Shown one piece after another: positions 34,739-43,793 of a DNA stretch of 64,000 nt. Within the stretch, counting starts at the first letter, position 1; each line of letters starts with the position of its first letter. The DNA lies in the NCBI RefSeq assembly GCF_001541095.1, contig NZ_LMXH01000001.1, forward strand, positions 187,536-251,535, in the 5' to 3' direction. This stretch comes from Paenibacillus sp. FJAT-26967. Lineage in GTDB: Bacteria > Bacillota > Bacilli > Paenibacillales > NBRC-103111. The position numbers and the translations under genes were made by a program. The notes beneath the pieces were generated by a model. That model had not been told where the DNA came from. It did not search any database and saw only the letters and a list, made by a program, of their open reading frames with translations.

Positions 34739-36295
34739 TCAAGCTTTCTCCGGCTCGGTCTCCTGGGCGGCTGCTATCGCTTCGGCAGCGGGGGTATCGG
34801 CCGCAGTCAACAAGGGCCGGGGCTGCTGGGTTGCCGGCTGGGGCGCGCGTGTCGTCAGGCCTTTGATGAGCTGCTCCACGTCGATCCCGGAGACATTCTT
34901 CAGCATCTCGGGGGCGGTTGCCATCAGCGATGTGACGTAATTACTGAGGCGTGCAGCTCCTTCGCCGTGACCGGTATCGACCACCGTCAGCTTGTCGATG
35001 TTCTTGATCGGTTCGGCAACTTTGCCGGCCAGCTCAGGCAGCATCTTCACGATGATGTCGAGCACGGCGGCTTCGCCGAACTTCTCGAAGGCTTCGGCCA
35101 GACGCTGCTTCGCTTCGGCCTCGGCCAGACCGCGAAGCCGGATTACATCGGCTTCTGCCGTACCGCGCGCCCGCTCGGAGTCGGCGATCGCCAGACCGTC
35201 GAGGCGTTTCTGTTCGGCGTTAGCCTTGGCTTCCGCCTCGATGCGGAACTGCAGCGCTTCGGCTTCTAGCATCTTGCGGGATTTCTCCGCTTCCGCGGCC
35301 TGCACGACGGAGTAACGGTCGGCGTCCGCTTTCTTCTTGACTTCGGCATCGTATTGTTTTTCGCGGCGCAGGATTTCTTTGGTTTCCAGATCGATTTCCC
35401 GCTCTTTACGAACAAGCTCGACACGCATCTGCTCTTCGACTACGCTCTGTTTTGAGCGTGCCTCCTGGATATGATAGGCCTGATCGGCTTCGGCCTTCGC
35501 CATATCCTGATCTTTTTTGAAGGCGGCGACTTTCAGTTCTTTCTCTTTGCTTGCTTCAGCAATGTTCGTATCCCGCAGCAGCTCAGCCTTCTGTCCTTCT
35601 TCCTCGGCCTTTGCTTTCTGGATACGGGAATCCCGTATAGCTTCTGCTTCGGCGATATCGGCATCCCGCTTCACTGCAGCGATCCGGGGCTTACCGAGTG
35701 CGTCCAGATAACCGTGTTTGTCGCGGACATCTTTGATCGTAAAGGATACGATCTGGAGTCCCATTTTCTTGAGATCGCGGGCGGCGACGCCTTGTACCTC
35801 TTGGGCGAAGCGGTCACGGTTGCGGTAGACTTCCTCGACGGTCATCGATCCGAGGATAGCGCGGAGATGACCTTCGAGAACTTCCTGCGCTTCGCTTTTG
35901 AGCGCTTCGGTCGGTTTGCCGAGGAACTGTTCTGCGGCAGTTGCCACATCTTCGACAGAGCCGCCGATTTTAATGATCGCGACCGCATCTGTCATGACAG
36001 GTACACCTTGCTCTGTATAAACCTCGGGAGTCATGACATCGAGTTTATGGGAGAGAAGGGAGAGAAACTGCGACTGCTGGAAGATAGGCAGGATGAAAGC
36101 CCCGCCGCCGCGCACGATTTTCATTTTGCGGCCGGATTCGTCGATGCTGACGTTTCTGCTTCCAAGGAAAGAACCCGTAACAATCATGGCTTCATCCGGG
36201 GAAACGGTTTTGTAACGGGCCCAGAATGCGATACCGAGTATGAGGATGACAGCAACGATAATTCCGGGGATAATCACAACATCTGATAAAAACAT
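34739..36295 (-). CDS. floT: flotillin-like protein (FloT/YuaG)
   Basis: This 518-residue protein marks membrane microdomains. An N-terminal hydrophobic hairpin or anchor (VVIIPGIIVAVILILGIAFWARY) precedes the SPFH/PHB domain (~30-200; SPDEAMIVTGSFLGSRNV ... IVSFTIKDVRDKHGYLDALG). A long coiled-coil flotillin domain with EA-rich repeats (EAEAIRDSRIQKAKAEEEGQKAELL...) and a C-terminal region (FGEAAVLDIIVKMLPELAGKVAEPI) follow. The start at ATG 36295 is fixed by AAAGGAG; a GTG two codons upstream is too close. The NfeD-like gene lies 20 bases upstream and both share a SigW-like promoter. Confidence 0.92.
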   Translation of the reverse strand: MFLSDVVIIPGIIVAVILILGIAFWARYKTVSPDEAMIVTGSFLGSRNVSIDESGRKMKIVRGGGAFILPIFQQSQFLSLLSHKLDVMTPEVYTEQGVPVMTDAVAIIKIGGSVEDVATAAEQFLGKPTEALKSEAQEVLEGHLRAILGSMTVEEVYRNRDRFAQEVQGVAARDLKKMGLQIVSFTIKDVRDKHGYLDALGKPRIAAVKRDADIAEAEAIRDSRIQKAKAEEEGQKAELLRDTNIAEASKEKELKVAAFKKDQDMAKAEADQAYHIQEARSKQSVVEEQMRVELVRKEREIDLETKEILRREKQYDAEVKKKADADRYSVVQAAEAEKSRKMLEAEALQFRIEAEAKANAEQKRLDGLAIADSERARGTAEADVIRLRGLAEAEAKQRLAEAFEKFGEAAVLDIIVKMLPELAGKVAEPIKNIDKLTVVDTGHGEGAARLSNYVTSLMATAPEMLKNVSGIDVEQLIKGLTTRAPQPATQQPRPLLTAADTPAAEAIAAAQETEPEKA

Positions 36296-36315
36296 GGGCA
36301 CAGCTCCTTTGTTGG

Positions 36316-36855
36316 TTAATTAAGCTCGGATTCGGAATCCAGTGGAGAAACGAGCAGGATACCGTCCTTGACTTCGACGACAACGACACGCAGATGCGAA
36401 GGAATGGTCTTGCCGTCAAAGCTTGCGGCAATCTGATTCGTCACTCCGCCGCCAATGCGCAGAATGACTTCCCCGTGTCCGGCGGCAGGTACAGGTATCG
36501 TTACTTCGCCGATCTTACCGGTAAGATCCTGAATCGAGAAACCGACGGAGTTCTCGCTGTTCGCCATCGGTTTGACATACACCAGATACGTGAGCATCGA
36601 CAACGCAGCTGCAATCAGCAAGGAGACAATTCCTGTCTGCAGAGCTGAGAATTCCGTGTAGCGGGTAAGGAGGATGCCGGCTCCTCCGAAGGTCGTAATT
36701 CCGCCGACAAGGACGGCAGGCTGGAGTACAGGCATGTGATGACCGCCTGCAGAGTCCAGGAATCCGAAGAGGTGTCCGAGTATTTCACCGAAAATAAGTG
36801 TAACCAGTGCAAACAGAACACCGGCGATAAACAGACCCCAGTACCAGGTTTCCAT
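36316..36855 (-). CDS. NfeD-family membrane protein (YuaF-like)
   Basis: This 179-residue partner of flotillins has four hydrophobic segments in the first ~110 residues, then a C-terminal OB-fold NfeD domain (GKIGEVTIPVPAAGHGEVILRIGGGVTNQIAASFDGKTIPSHLRVVVVEV). B. subtilis YuaF and YuaG have the same architecture and gene order. GGAGGG lies before the ATG. It is the first gene of the two-gene operon. Confidence 0.88.
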   Translation of the reverse strand: METWYWGLFIAGVLFALVTLIFGEILGHLFGFLDSAGGHHMPVLQPAVLVGGITTFGGAGILLTRYTEFSALQTGIVSLLIAAALSMLTYLVYVKPMANSENSVGFSIQDLTGKIGEVTIPVPAAGHGEVILRIGGGVTNQIAASFDGKTIPSHLRVVVVEVKDGILLVSPLDSESELN

Positions 36856-36898
36856 CTCATCCCTCCTCTATCAAATACTGGATGATGCTATAAAATTA

Positions 36899-36927
36899 TA
36901 TACGCTTTCATGAGCGGATTGGTTTCG
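36899..36927 (-). promoter_or_regulatory. SigW-like promoter of the nfeD-flotillin operon
   Basis: On the minus strand CGAAAC (36922-36927), a 17-base spacer and CGTATA (36899-36904) match the ECF SigW pattern (TGAAAC-N16/17-CGTA), about 45 bases above the nfeD start. The yuaF-yuaG operon of B. subtilis is known to be SigW-dependent, which supports the match. Confidence 0.55.
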
Positions 36928-37189
36928 TTCCGACTCTGCAGTGGGTAAAGTCCTGTATACATATGCTGGAAGTTGCCATCGAGATAACTGTTCAAGTTAA
37001 TCAATTTGCACTATAATGATTCAGTGTTCGTACAGCAGGTTGAGAACTACTACAAAGGTCTTTTTGTTACAAGATGCTGACAAATTGCTAAACCAAAATT
37101 ATAGAAAACGATGAACCTAACAGAACCTAACAACAAGAGAGATCTGGACATAAGAAGGGGTAGTCGGATAGAGAAAAGGAGGAAACCGT
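36928..37189. other. intergenic region
   Basis: With the SigW-like promoter next to it, the gap between nfeD and the glycosyltransferase gene is 334 bases. I see no further gene or structured RNA. The promoter of the plus-strand operon must lie here; several AT-rich segments exist but no clear -35/-10 pair. Confidence 0.3.
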
Positions 37190-37885
37190 ATGTCCAGACA
37201 AAGCGACGTGCTGATTATCATCCCTGCTTATAATGAAGAAGACGCAATCGAGCAGACGGTTGAACATCTAAGACGATATACGAGCTATGACTATTTGATC
37301 GTCGATGACGGGTCAACGGACCGGACGTCGGCTATCATAAGAGAGCGGGGATATAACGGAGTTCGTCTGCCCGTTAACTTGGGTATCGGCGGTGCGATGC
37401 AGACCGGTTACCGATATGCTGCGCGTCACGGTTATGAATATGCCATCCAACTGGATGCAGACGGACAACACGATCCCCGCGATATAGACAAGCTCGTGAG
37501 CGAGATCCGAACATCGGATACGGATATTGTAATCGGCTCCCGCTTCGTGGAGAAAAGTTCTTACAAAAGCAGCCTGCCTAGACGTATCGGTATTTATTAC
37601 TTTTATATGCTGATCCGCCTGCTTACAGGCAATCGGATTTTTGACCCGACATCAGGGTACCGGATTGTGAACCGCAATATTATTAACGAGTTCTCTAAGC
37701 AGTACCCCGTGGATTACCCGGAAGTGGAAATATTGGTATCCATGGCCCGCAGCAAGTACCGGATCAAAGAAATTAGTGTGGAGATGAAAAAACGCCAAGG
37801 CGGTGTATCATCCATTAATGTGGTGAGGTCGGTCTATTATATGCTGAAGGTGACCATGTTTTCCATTATCCGGAGAAGCTTCTAG
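37190..37885 (+). CDS. family 2 glycosyltransferase (polyprenyl-phosphate sugar synthase-like)
   Basis: This 231-residue cytosolic GT-A enzyme has IIPAYNEEDAIEQTVEHLRR at the N-terminus, the nucleotide-binding DDGSTDRT, and the metal-binding QLDADGQHDPRDID, features of the DPM1/GtrB group that loads a sugar onto undecaprenyl phosphate. GGAGG precedes the ATG. There is no C-terminal membrane part. The genes that follow (DUF2304, SMR-like, GT39-like) suggest a pathway that makes, flips and uses a lipid-linked sugar. The sugar is unknown. Confidence 0.88.
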   Translation: MSRQSDVLIIIPAYNEEDAIEQTVEHLRRYTSYDYLIVDDGSTDRTSAIIRERGYNGVRLPVNLGIGGAMQTGYRYAARHGYEYAIQLDADGQHDPRDIDKLVSEIRTSDTDIVIGSRFVEKSSYKSSLPRRIGIYYFYMLIRLLTGNRIFDPTSGYRIVNRNIINEFSKQYPVDYPEVEILVSMARSKYRIKEISVEMKKRQGGVSSINVVRSVYYMLKVTMFSIIRRSF

Positions 37886-37899
37886 GGAGGGGCCTTACT

Positions 37900-38292
37900 T
37901 TGATTCAAGGCATTACAATTGGAATTACTGTCTTATTCCTATTCCAGATATTATATTATACGAGCAAAAATAAGCTCAAAGACCGCCATGCCTTCACTTG
38001 GATTCTCATAGCAATTACAGGCATTATTACCGGCATCGGTATTCCGCTTCTGAACCGGTTTGCCCTTTGGATCGGCGTGTCCTACATGCCTTCGCTCATC
38101 TTCCTGATTGTGATCGTTGTGATGCTCAGTATGCTTGTTCATCAAACCATTCAGTTGTCGAAGCAGCAGGACATGATCAAGACGCTCGCCCAGGAACACG
38201 CTTATCTCGAGAACGAAGTCATGCTGCTCAAACAGAAAAGTGAGAACGGGCCTGATACTTTTACACATACAGGGAGACAAGAAAAGCCATGA
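37900..38292 (+). CDS. DUF2304 small membrane protein
   Basis: This 130-residue protein has three membrane segments (ITIGITVLFLFQILYY, FTWILIAITGIITGIGIPLL, MPSLIFLIVIVVMLSMLVHQ) and a C-terminal helix of coiled-coil type (LAQEHAYLENEVMLLKQK). DUF2304 proteins are commonly encoded next to GT2 enzymes in cell-surface polymer loci and may anchor or regulate them. The TTG start follows GGGAGGGG. Its stop overlaps the next start (ATGA). Confidence 0.85.
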   Translation: MIQGITIGITVLFLFQILYYTSKNKLKDRHAFTWILIAITGIITGIGIPLLNRFALWIGVSYMPSLIFLIVIVVMLSMLVHQTIQLSKQQDMIKTLAQEHAYLENEVMLLKQKSENGPDTFTHTGRQEKP

Positions 38293-38660
38293 ACCCGGTA
38301 CATATCGGATTGATCTTATTGAATACGCTCATGCTGGTGAGCGGACAATTTTTATGGAAATACGGGCTCTCCCGCAAAACAGATCCATTTGAAAATCTGC
38401 AAAGTATCATTCATTTGATGTTTTCTCCTTTTATATTGGGAGGACTTTTCATTTATGGACTGGCTACAGTCCTCTGGCTGTTCATTCTGAACAAGGTGGA
38501 CATCAGTATCGCCTATCCCATGCAGAGCGTTGCTTATCTGATCACAGTTATCGGTGCTTATTATGTGTTCAACGAGCAGCTCTCTTTGCTCAAAATAGCA
38601 GGATGTATCGTGATTCTGATCGGTGTAGGGATGATCGGACTTTCGGCGCGTTATTCGTAA
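38289..38660 (+). CDS. EamA/SMR-like flippase (ArnE-like)
   Basis: This 123-residue protein of four membrane segments has the SMR/EamA pattern (LILLNTLMLVSGQFLWKYGL ... DISIAYPMQSVAYLITVIGAYYVFNEQLSLLKIAGCIVILIGVGMIGLS). By context it likely flips the polyprenyl-phosphate sugar made by the upstream GT2, as proposed for ArnE/ArnF. The gene is translationally coupled to the DUF2304 gene. It could instead be a small drug exporter, but the neighbours argue against that. Confidence 0.8.
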   Translation: MNPVHIGLILLNTLMLVSGQFLWKYGLSRKTDPFENLQSIIHLMFSPFILGGLFIYGLATVLWLFILNKVDISIAYPMQSVAYLITVIGAYYVFNEQLSLLKIAGCIVILIGVGMIGLSARYS

Positions 38661-38752
38661 CGCGCTTCTATTTATGAGGGGACCTGGCAAGGATTGACAA
38701 GGAATCAAATACGGTAAGGAACTGGTAAGAAAGGGGAGTAAGAGAGTCATTG

Positions 38753-40012
38753 ATGTGGAGGAAACTGCGTTCTCTTTCGGTGCGTTCCTGGCTGGGGATC
38801 GTTCTGCTAGTCTCAACTTTGCTTAAAATCATCGAGGTTCTGGTCAACGGGCACTCATACAGCCTTGGATCGGACGATAAGTTGTATATCGAAACGGCCC
38901 GTATCTGGCTTGAAGAGGGGATGTTAACCTACAACGATCCGACTCGTCCTACGATGTTTATTACGCCGGCTCTTCCGGCATTTATTGCTATTTTCATGAA
39001 ATGGATCGGCACCGGTTATGAACTGGAACAGACTTTGCGGATTGTTCAAGTCCTTATGGTTACTTTCGCGCTCTATCTTTTATTTCAAATAGGCACACGT
39101 ATTTTTAATGAAAAAGTGGCGCTTCTAGCGGTCATACTCACAGCTTTTTATTTACCCATGTGGCTCGTATCATTTCTGATTTTGACCGAGGCATTATTTG
39201 TATTGGCGGTTATGCTCCTGATTTACACCGCTCTCAAAGCCATGGATAAACCGACGCTCGGCGTAGCGGCAGCTTTTGGACTTGCCTGGGTATTCGCTGT
39301 ATACGTCCGGCCTACGATTGCGCTCTGGCCCGGATTATTTCTTCTTCTGCTTCTTTACTGGCGGGCGATTCCCTGGAAAAAGCTGCTGACGTGCCTGTCC
39401 GTCGCTTCCGTTATTTTCGTGCTGTGTCTGCTCCCTTGGTGGGTTCGCAACTATGAGGTGTCCGGCGGCCGTTTCATTCCTTTGACTCAGTCAAGCGGCA
39501 ATCCCCTTCTGCTCGGGACGTTTCCTTTTGGGCCTCCTACGATTGAGGAGCAAAGGACTTGGCCACGGTCCGATCATTTAGCTGAGAATGACGCATATGA
39601 TACAAAGTGGGCCAAGGAACGAATCAAAGAAGGGTTTACCGAACAGCCGCTTTATTATTTGCAGTGGTATACGGCAGGTAAATTCACTATGTTCTGGGGC
39701 GATGTTTATTACTGGGTTAAAGTTCACGGAATTAACATTATTCCCGTCATCATGATGCACTATTTCATCCTGATCTACGGATTTAAAGGAATCTGGCAGT
39801 CACGCCGTAACCGCCTTACTCTGTTGCTGACAGTTCTGTTTGCTTATATGACGTTGTTACACATGGTTTATTTGGCGCATTCCCGGTATACAGTCCCGCT
39901 GATGCCTTTTATGGCCTTGTTCGCTTCCTATGCGATTCTGAACCAGTGGAACAAGCGGATTAGCCCGGATAGCCGGGGACATCTAGGCAGCCGTGACAAC
40001 CACCCGGCATGA
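38753..40012 (+). CDS. GT39-type (PMT/ArnT-like) membrane glycosyltransferase
   Basis: This 419-residue polytopic enzyme is paralogous to the protein at 33279. The acidic loop SLGSDDKLYIETARIW after TM1 contains the DD pair expected at the GT39 active site. LLPWWVRNYEVSGGRF and SGNPLLLGTFPFGP match the other copy. It would transfer the sugar carried by the lipid made by the GT2 onto a surface acceptor. Start: ATG 38753 (a TTG one codon earlier is possible); GGGGAG upstream. A strong terminator follows. Confidence 0.82.
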   Translation: MWRKLRSLSVRSWLGIVLLVSTLLKIIEVLVNGHSYSLGSDDKLYIETARIWLEEGMLTYNDPTRPTMFITPALPAFIAIFMKWIGTGYELEQTLRIVQVLMVTFALYLLFQIGTRIFNEKVALLAVILTAFYLPMWLVSFLILTEALFVLAVMLLIYTALKAMDKPTLGVAAAFGLAWVFAVYVRPTIALWPGLFLLLLLYWRAIPWKKLLTCLSVASVIFVLCLLPWWVRNYEVSGGRFIPLTQSSGNPLLLGTFPFGPPTIEEQRTWPRSDHLAENDAYDTKWAKERIKEGFTEQPLYYLQWYTAGKFTMFWGDVYYWVKVHGINIIPVIMMHYFILIYGFKGIWQSRRNRLTLLLTVLFAYMTLLHMVYLAHSRYTVPLMPFMALFASYAILNQWNKRISPDSRGHLGSRDNHPA

Positions 40013-40048
40013 TCTGCCAGGCAGCTGATTCATTCTGCTGCTGAATAC

Positions 40049-40099
40049 AATCAAAGATCGCCCGCTACCTTCTTTCAGGTGGCGGGCGATCTTTGATTT
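40049..40099. terminator. bidirectional intrinsic terminator
   Basis: AATCAAAGATCGCCCGC and GCGGGCGATCTTTGATT form a long perfect stem between the convergent glycosyltransferase and YheC/D genes. Confidence 0.9.
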
Positions 40100-40138
40100 G
40101 TGTTGAAGTGAAGCGTCCGGGAGAAGGGGCTTCACTGT

Positions 40139-41263
40139 TCATTTGCTCTTCTTCGCTAAATACTGGCTGTAGCTGATAATGCGTTCGAGTGACTTATTAC
40201 GGATATGCGGCTCGTCGAACTTCATCGGCTTGGAATTGGCCTCGAAGAACCACGTGCGCCCGTTGGTATCGATACCCAGATCCATAGACATTTCGCCAAG
40301 CGTCTGCTTAGAGGTCTTCTCCAGGTTATGGGCAAGCAGCAGGGCAGTTTTACGCGAATGCCGGAGGATGCGCTTGGCTTTGAGGCTGCCGAACGATTTC
40401 GCCAGCAGCCGGGCCGGATCATCAATAGTTCCGCCCCTGGGTACATGGGTTGTGATGCTTCGTTTACCGGCAACCCGGGCTCCGATTCCCGTTACGCTCC
40501 ACTTGCCTTCCGCGGTCTTCTGCAGCAGGGCCCGCAGGTCGAACGGCCGCTTGTTATAGCTGGCTAGAGAGATCCCTTGCTGGATAATGTACTCTTCTCC
40601 GCTGGTCAGACCGTCAATCCGGTTCCAGGCATCGTTTAGATCATTGAATTGTTCATAATGAGAGTTCATTTTTTCTTGCATCGTCAGTTTAAGGACAGGC
40701 TGGCTGTTCTTGACCGGGATCTGCTCCAGCCGCATGATTCCTTTGCCGGCCTTGCCTTCGATCGGCTTGAGGTAAATACAATCGAAGCGATTCAGCATGC
40801 CTTCCAGAGAGGATTTGCCGTGCAGCTGCTTGGTCGTAGGGACATATTTACGGGTCGTACTCGATTGATCCAGCCATTCGAACAGTGTCCATTTATCAAA
40901 AAAATACGGATTGAACACATTCAGGCTTTTACTCCGGATACAAGCCTGAAGCGTCCGCTGTACATCACTTTGGATCTCCAGGCGTCGCGTCGGAATCCGG
41001 TTATAGATAACATCCGGGAAGGGCATGAGCTGCTTTCTCCATTTCTTGCTTGGAAATTGATAGCAGAAAGCTTGCACTTGCTTGCTCCCCAGCTTTATAT
41101 CGGCTGTAGTCACCACATAAACGAGTGCGCCATGTTCGTAACCGGTCCGGATCAAATCGATGAAATTCTCCCGGTTTCCCGAGAATTTCCGCTTGGGATC
41201 GGGTGTTGTCAGGATGCCGATACAAAGGGGAGGCTGCTTGCTGCTATGGATCGTAGCGTCCAC
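40139..41263 (-). CDS. YheC/YheD-family ATP-grasp protein (copy 1)
   Basis: This 374-residue member of the YheC/D family of endospore coat-associated ATP-grasp proteins lacks the ~90-residue N-terminal beta domain present in copies 2 and 4 and begins at LCIGILTTPD. ATP-grasp features: CIYLKPIEGKAGKGIMRLEQ (glycine-rich loop), EEYIIQQGISLASYNKRPFDLRALLQK, and FEANSKPM near the end. The ligase reaction is unknown; a carboxylate-amine ligation in spore coat or cortex assembly is plausible. The GTG start overlaps the previous stop, after GAGGAGGG. Last of four tandem genes. Confidence 0.85.
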   Translation of the reverse strand: MDATIHSSKQPPLCIGILTTPDPKRKFSGNRENFIDLIRTGYEHGALVYVVTTADIKLGSKQVQAFCYQFPSKKWRKQLMPFPDVIYNRIPTRRLEIQSDVQRTLQACIRSKSLNVFNPYFFDKWTLFEWLDQSSTTRKYVPTTKQLHGKSSLEGMLNRFDCIYLKPIEGKAGKGIMRLEQIPVKNSQPVLKLTMQEKMNSHYEQFNDLNDAWNRIDGLTSGEEYIIQQGISLASYNKRPFDLRALLQKTAEGKWSVTGIGARVAGKRSITTHVPRGGTIDDPARLLAKSFGSLKAKRILRHSRKTALLLAHNLEKTSKQTLGEMSMDLGIDTNGRTWFFEANSKPMKFDEPHIRNKSLERIISYSQYLAKKSK

Positions 41264-42630
41264 TAGCTATCCCTCCTCGCACGGAAGCGGCTCAAGTAGA
41301 CGCAGTGATCGTAGACATTGGCGAGTGAAGCTTTATCCTGCTGCTTGAGGCCCGGGTGTTTGAAGATAGAGCGGCCCGGCTTGGCGTTTGCCTCGAACAT
41401 CCACGTCTGTTCATTCTGATCAATGCCCAGATCAAAGCCAAGTTCCCCGAGGGGGTGATTGTAATTATGCTCAATGGCTTTGGCGAGTTCGATGGATGTC
41501 TCCTTCATCTTGGTCAGAATGGATTCGCTGCGTCCGCCGTATACTTGCTTCAAGGCCTGCTCGGCTGTCATCAATTGCCCACCATTGCGAAGGTGCGTGG
41601 TTACGCTCCCCTTACCGGCCTTCTTGGCGCCGATAGCTGCGACTACCCACTCGTTATTGCCGTTCTTGGTCATATGAAAGCGGAAGTCTATCGGGCACGA
41701 ATCGATTTCAATCAGCCGGATTCCCTGCTGGATGACATAGTTGTTCAGCTTTCCGCGGTTGACGCCGAGCATTTTGACAAGGCCGTCGAATTTGTTGAAC
41801 CGGAGCAAGACATTTTTGCCGCTGCGCCTGTACCGGACGAAGTAACCCCTGCCTTGTGAATAAGTGATCCGGTAGATACCAATACCGAGACTGCCTGCTG
41901 TCGGCTTTAAATAAATAAATTTGTGATTTTCCAGGAGTTCCTTAATTTGCATCGCTGTAGGATTGAGGACGGACTCCGGGACGAATTTGAAGACGGGATC
42001 ATTTTCCAAGAGCCGGTAAACATCCCATTTATCGAAGAACCCCCAGTTGAATAAGGGGATGTTCCGTTTAACGAAACGCTGCTTGAATATCTCGGTCGAC
42101 TCCATCTTCTCCGCTTTGCGGCTAGGAAGACGGTTATATACGACGTCGGGAAGAGGAACCGTTTTGCGCACCCAGCCTCCTTCGGGAAGAAGGAGATATC
42201 CGGACACGGTACCCTGCTGCCAATTCACATCTTTGGGTGAAAAAGCCACATGATAAGACTTGCGCTCTCCCGGCTGCATAATAGAGCGGATGAAAGGGGT
42301 GCGTGAGCCGAAGGGACCGGCAGTGGTACCTATCGTATTCGTCAGAACACCGATGACAGGACCGAGCCGGATCTCTTTACCGCTGCCGCTTGAAGCAAGG
42401 CAGGGGCCGAGCCGGGGAAGCTTGATAGAAGCAATAACGGATTGGGGCAAATAAAGATGAAGGCCGGCTTTCTTGATATACCGGGCCGGAAGTGTGACGG
42501 ACTGGGAGCCGACCTGGAGCTGGAGCTGCTTGCTTTTCGATAACCTCAGCGCTTTGGCCAGTTCTCCGGAAATGAAAATGTTTCTTTCCTGTTTGGTTGT
42601 TACGTGAACCGTGCACGTCGTCAAACTCAT
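41263..42630 (-). CDS. YheC/YheD-family ATP-grasp protein (copy 2)
   Basis: This is the 455-residue full-length form. The N-terminal beta domain (1-~95; ITTKQERN-like, LRLSKSKQLQLQVGSQSVTLPARYI) precedes LGPVIGVLTN, then the ATP-grasp domain (KFIYLKPTAGSLGIGIYRI, NNYVIQQGIRLIEIDSCPIDFRFHM) and EANAKPGRSIF near the end. AGGAGGG precedes the ATG. Only 4 bases separate it from copy 3, and it overlaps copy 1 by one base. B. subtilis YheC/YheD are endospore coat-associated; the biochemical activity is undetermined. Confidence 0.88.
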   Translation of the reverse strand: MSLTTCTVHVTTKQERNIFISGELAKALRLSKSKQLQLQVGSQSVTLPARYIKKAGLHLYLPQSVIASIKLPRLGPCLASSGSGKEIRLGPVIGVLTNTIGTTAGPFGSRTPFIRSIMQPGERKSYHVAFSPKDVNWQQGTVSGYLLLPEGGWVRKTVPLPDVVYNRLPSRKAEKMESTEIFKQRFVKRNIPLFNWGFFDKWDVYRLLENDPVFKFVPESVLNPTAMQIKELLENHKFIYLKPTAGSLGIGIYRITYSQGRGYFVRYRRSGKNVLLRFNKFDGLVKMLGVNRGKLNNYVIQQGIRLIEIDSCPIDFRFHMTKNGNNEWVVAAIGAKKAGKGSVTTHLRNGGQLMTAEQALKQVYGGRSESILTKMKETSIELAKAIEHNYNHPLGELGFDLGIDQNEQTWMFEANAKPGRSIFKHPGLKQQDKASLANVYDHCVYLSRFRARRDS

Positions 42631-42634
42631 TGGG

Positions 42635-43780
42635 TTACCCTCCTAAACTTGTTGCCCCTGCTGCTGCCCGCTGCGACTTGAGCAGAAAAGCTGCATACCT
42701 GACCGGGTTGCAAACAGCCAGCCTTGCGGTCTCCCCGCCTGATAGGCTGCGGAAGGCAGCCCGGCCCGGCTTGGAATTCACTTCGAGTATGCGGATCCGG
42801 CCGTCACGGCAGACGCCGTAATCGATACCGAGTTCCGCAAGACGGCCGTGTGAGGATTCCAGTACGAGCGGAATCCGGTAAGAAAGTGCGGATATCGTGT
42901 CGATTATCCCGCTCGCAGCGGAGCGGCCGAACTGCTCCTGCAGGAAGGGGTCCGCTTCACAGGAGCTGCCTCCGCCATGCAGATTAGAGGTGACGCTGCC
43001 TTCATCTCCGCAGCGCACCGCCGTTCCGGTTAACTCCCAGGAGCCCCGGCCGTTCTTCTGCATAAGGGACCGGACATCGTATGCTGTACCGTCCGCAGTT
43101 GTTAACGGCAAATACTCTTGGAGCAAATAGCGTCTTCCCTCTACGAATTTGCGTATCCATCCGAACAAGGCGGGGGTATCCGTGAATTCCAGTTCGATCA
43201 GCCGATTGGAGCGGTCGCGGCCTTTTACCCGGTAAAGGCTGCTATTCTTGCCCAGTTGTGCGATATGGAGCGTGCCTTTACCGTGCGTGCCCGCCTCCGG
43301 CTTCAGGAAAGCCTCGCTGCGGATATGCAGCCAAGCCTGGAGCTGCCGGAGGGTGCGCAGCATACAGGTAAGCGCAAGGTGAGGGCGGAGCACGGAATCC
43401 GCTGCTAGCAGGCGCTGCACATCCCACTTGCCCCTAAGTCCGCCGCCCAGCAGCCGGATACCGGGCTGGTCGCGGAGCTGGGCAAGCAGGCGCCTGTAGA
43501 CAATGAGGTCTGCCGGGCTGCTGCAGAAGCAGCGGTCATAGATGATCGGAGGAAGGAGGAAATGTCCTTGCTCCCAGCGGGCTGTATCAGCCAGGAAGTG
43601 ATAAGCGTTCACTGAGTTCTTCTCCCAGGAGACGCTGTCCGGCGTAAATACGATAACGTCTACGCCTTCCTCTGCGCCAAGGAGGCATAACTTGCGCAGG
43701 AACGGCTCCGAATCTCCGGACAAGATGGATTCATCTGAGGCAGCCAGGACGCCCAGACAGCGGTTTGCGGCACCGCCCAT
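42635..43780 (-). CDS. YheC/YheD-family ATP-grasp protein (copy 3)
   Basis: This 381-residue protein begins near CLGVLAASD without the N-terminal beta domain. The ATP-grasp motifs EAFLKPEAGTHGKGTLHIA, RYLLQEYLPLTTADGTAYDVRSLMQ and LEVNSKPGRAAF are intact. I start at ATG 43780 because AAGGCGGTG lies 6 bases before it; the TTG at 43804 would overlap copy 4. GC-rich and with more alanine and arginine than its neighbours, it is the most divergent of the four paralogues. Confidence 0.83.
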   Translation of the reverse strand: MGGAANRCLGVLAASDESILSGDSEPFLRKLCLLGAEEGVDVIVFTPDSVSWEKNSVNAYHFLADTARWEQGHFLLPPIIYDRCFCSSPADLIVYRRLLAQLRDQPGIRLLGGGLRGKWDVQRLLAADSVLRPHLALTCMLRTLRQLQAWLHIRSEAFLKPEAGTHGKGTLHIAQLGKNSSLYRVKGRDRSNRLIELEFTDTPALFGWIRKFVEGRRYLLQEYLPLTTADGTAYDVRSLMQKNGRGSWELTGTAVRCGDEGSVTSNLHGGGSSCEADPFLQEQFGRSAASGIIDTISALSYRIPLVLESSHGRLAELGIDYGVCRDGRIRILEVNSKPGRAAFRSLSGGETARLAVCNPVRYAAFLLKSQRAAAGATSLGG

Positions 43781-43793
43781 TGTACGCACCGCC

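Noticed and set aside
35471-36286. 271-codon open frame opposite the flotillin gene
   Set aside because: It mirrors the repetitive coiled-coil codons of the flotillin; the real gene has a clear start and domain structure.
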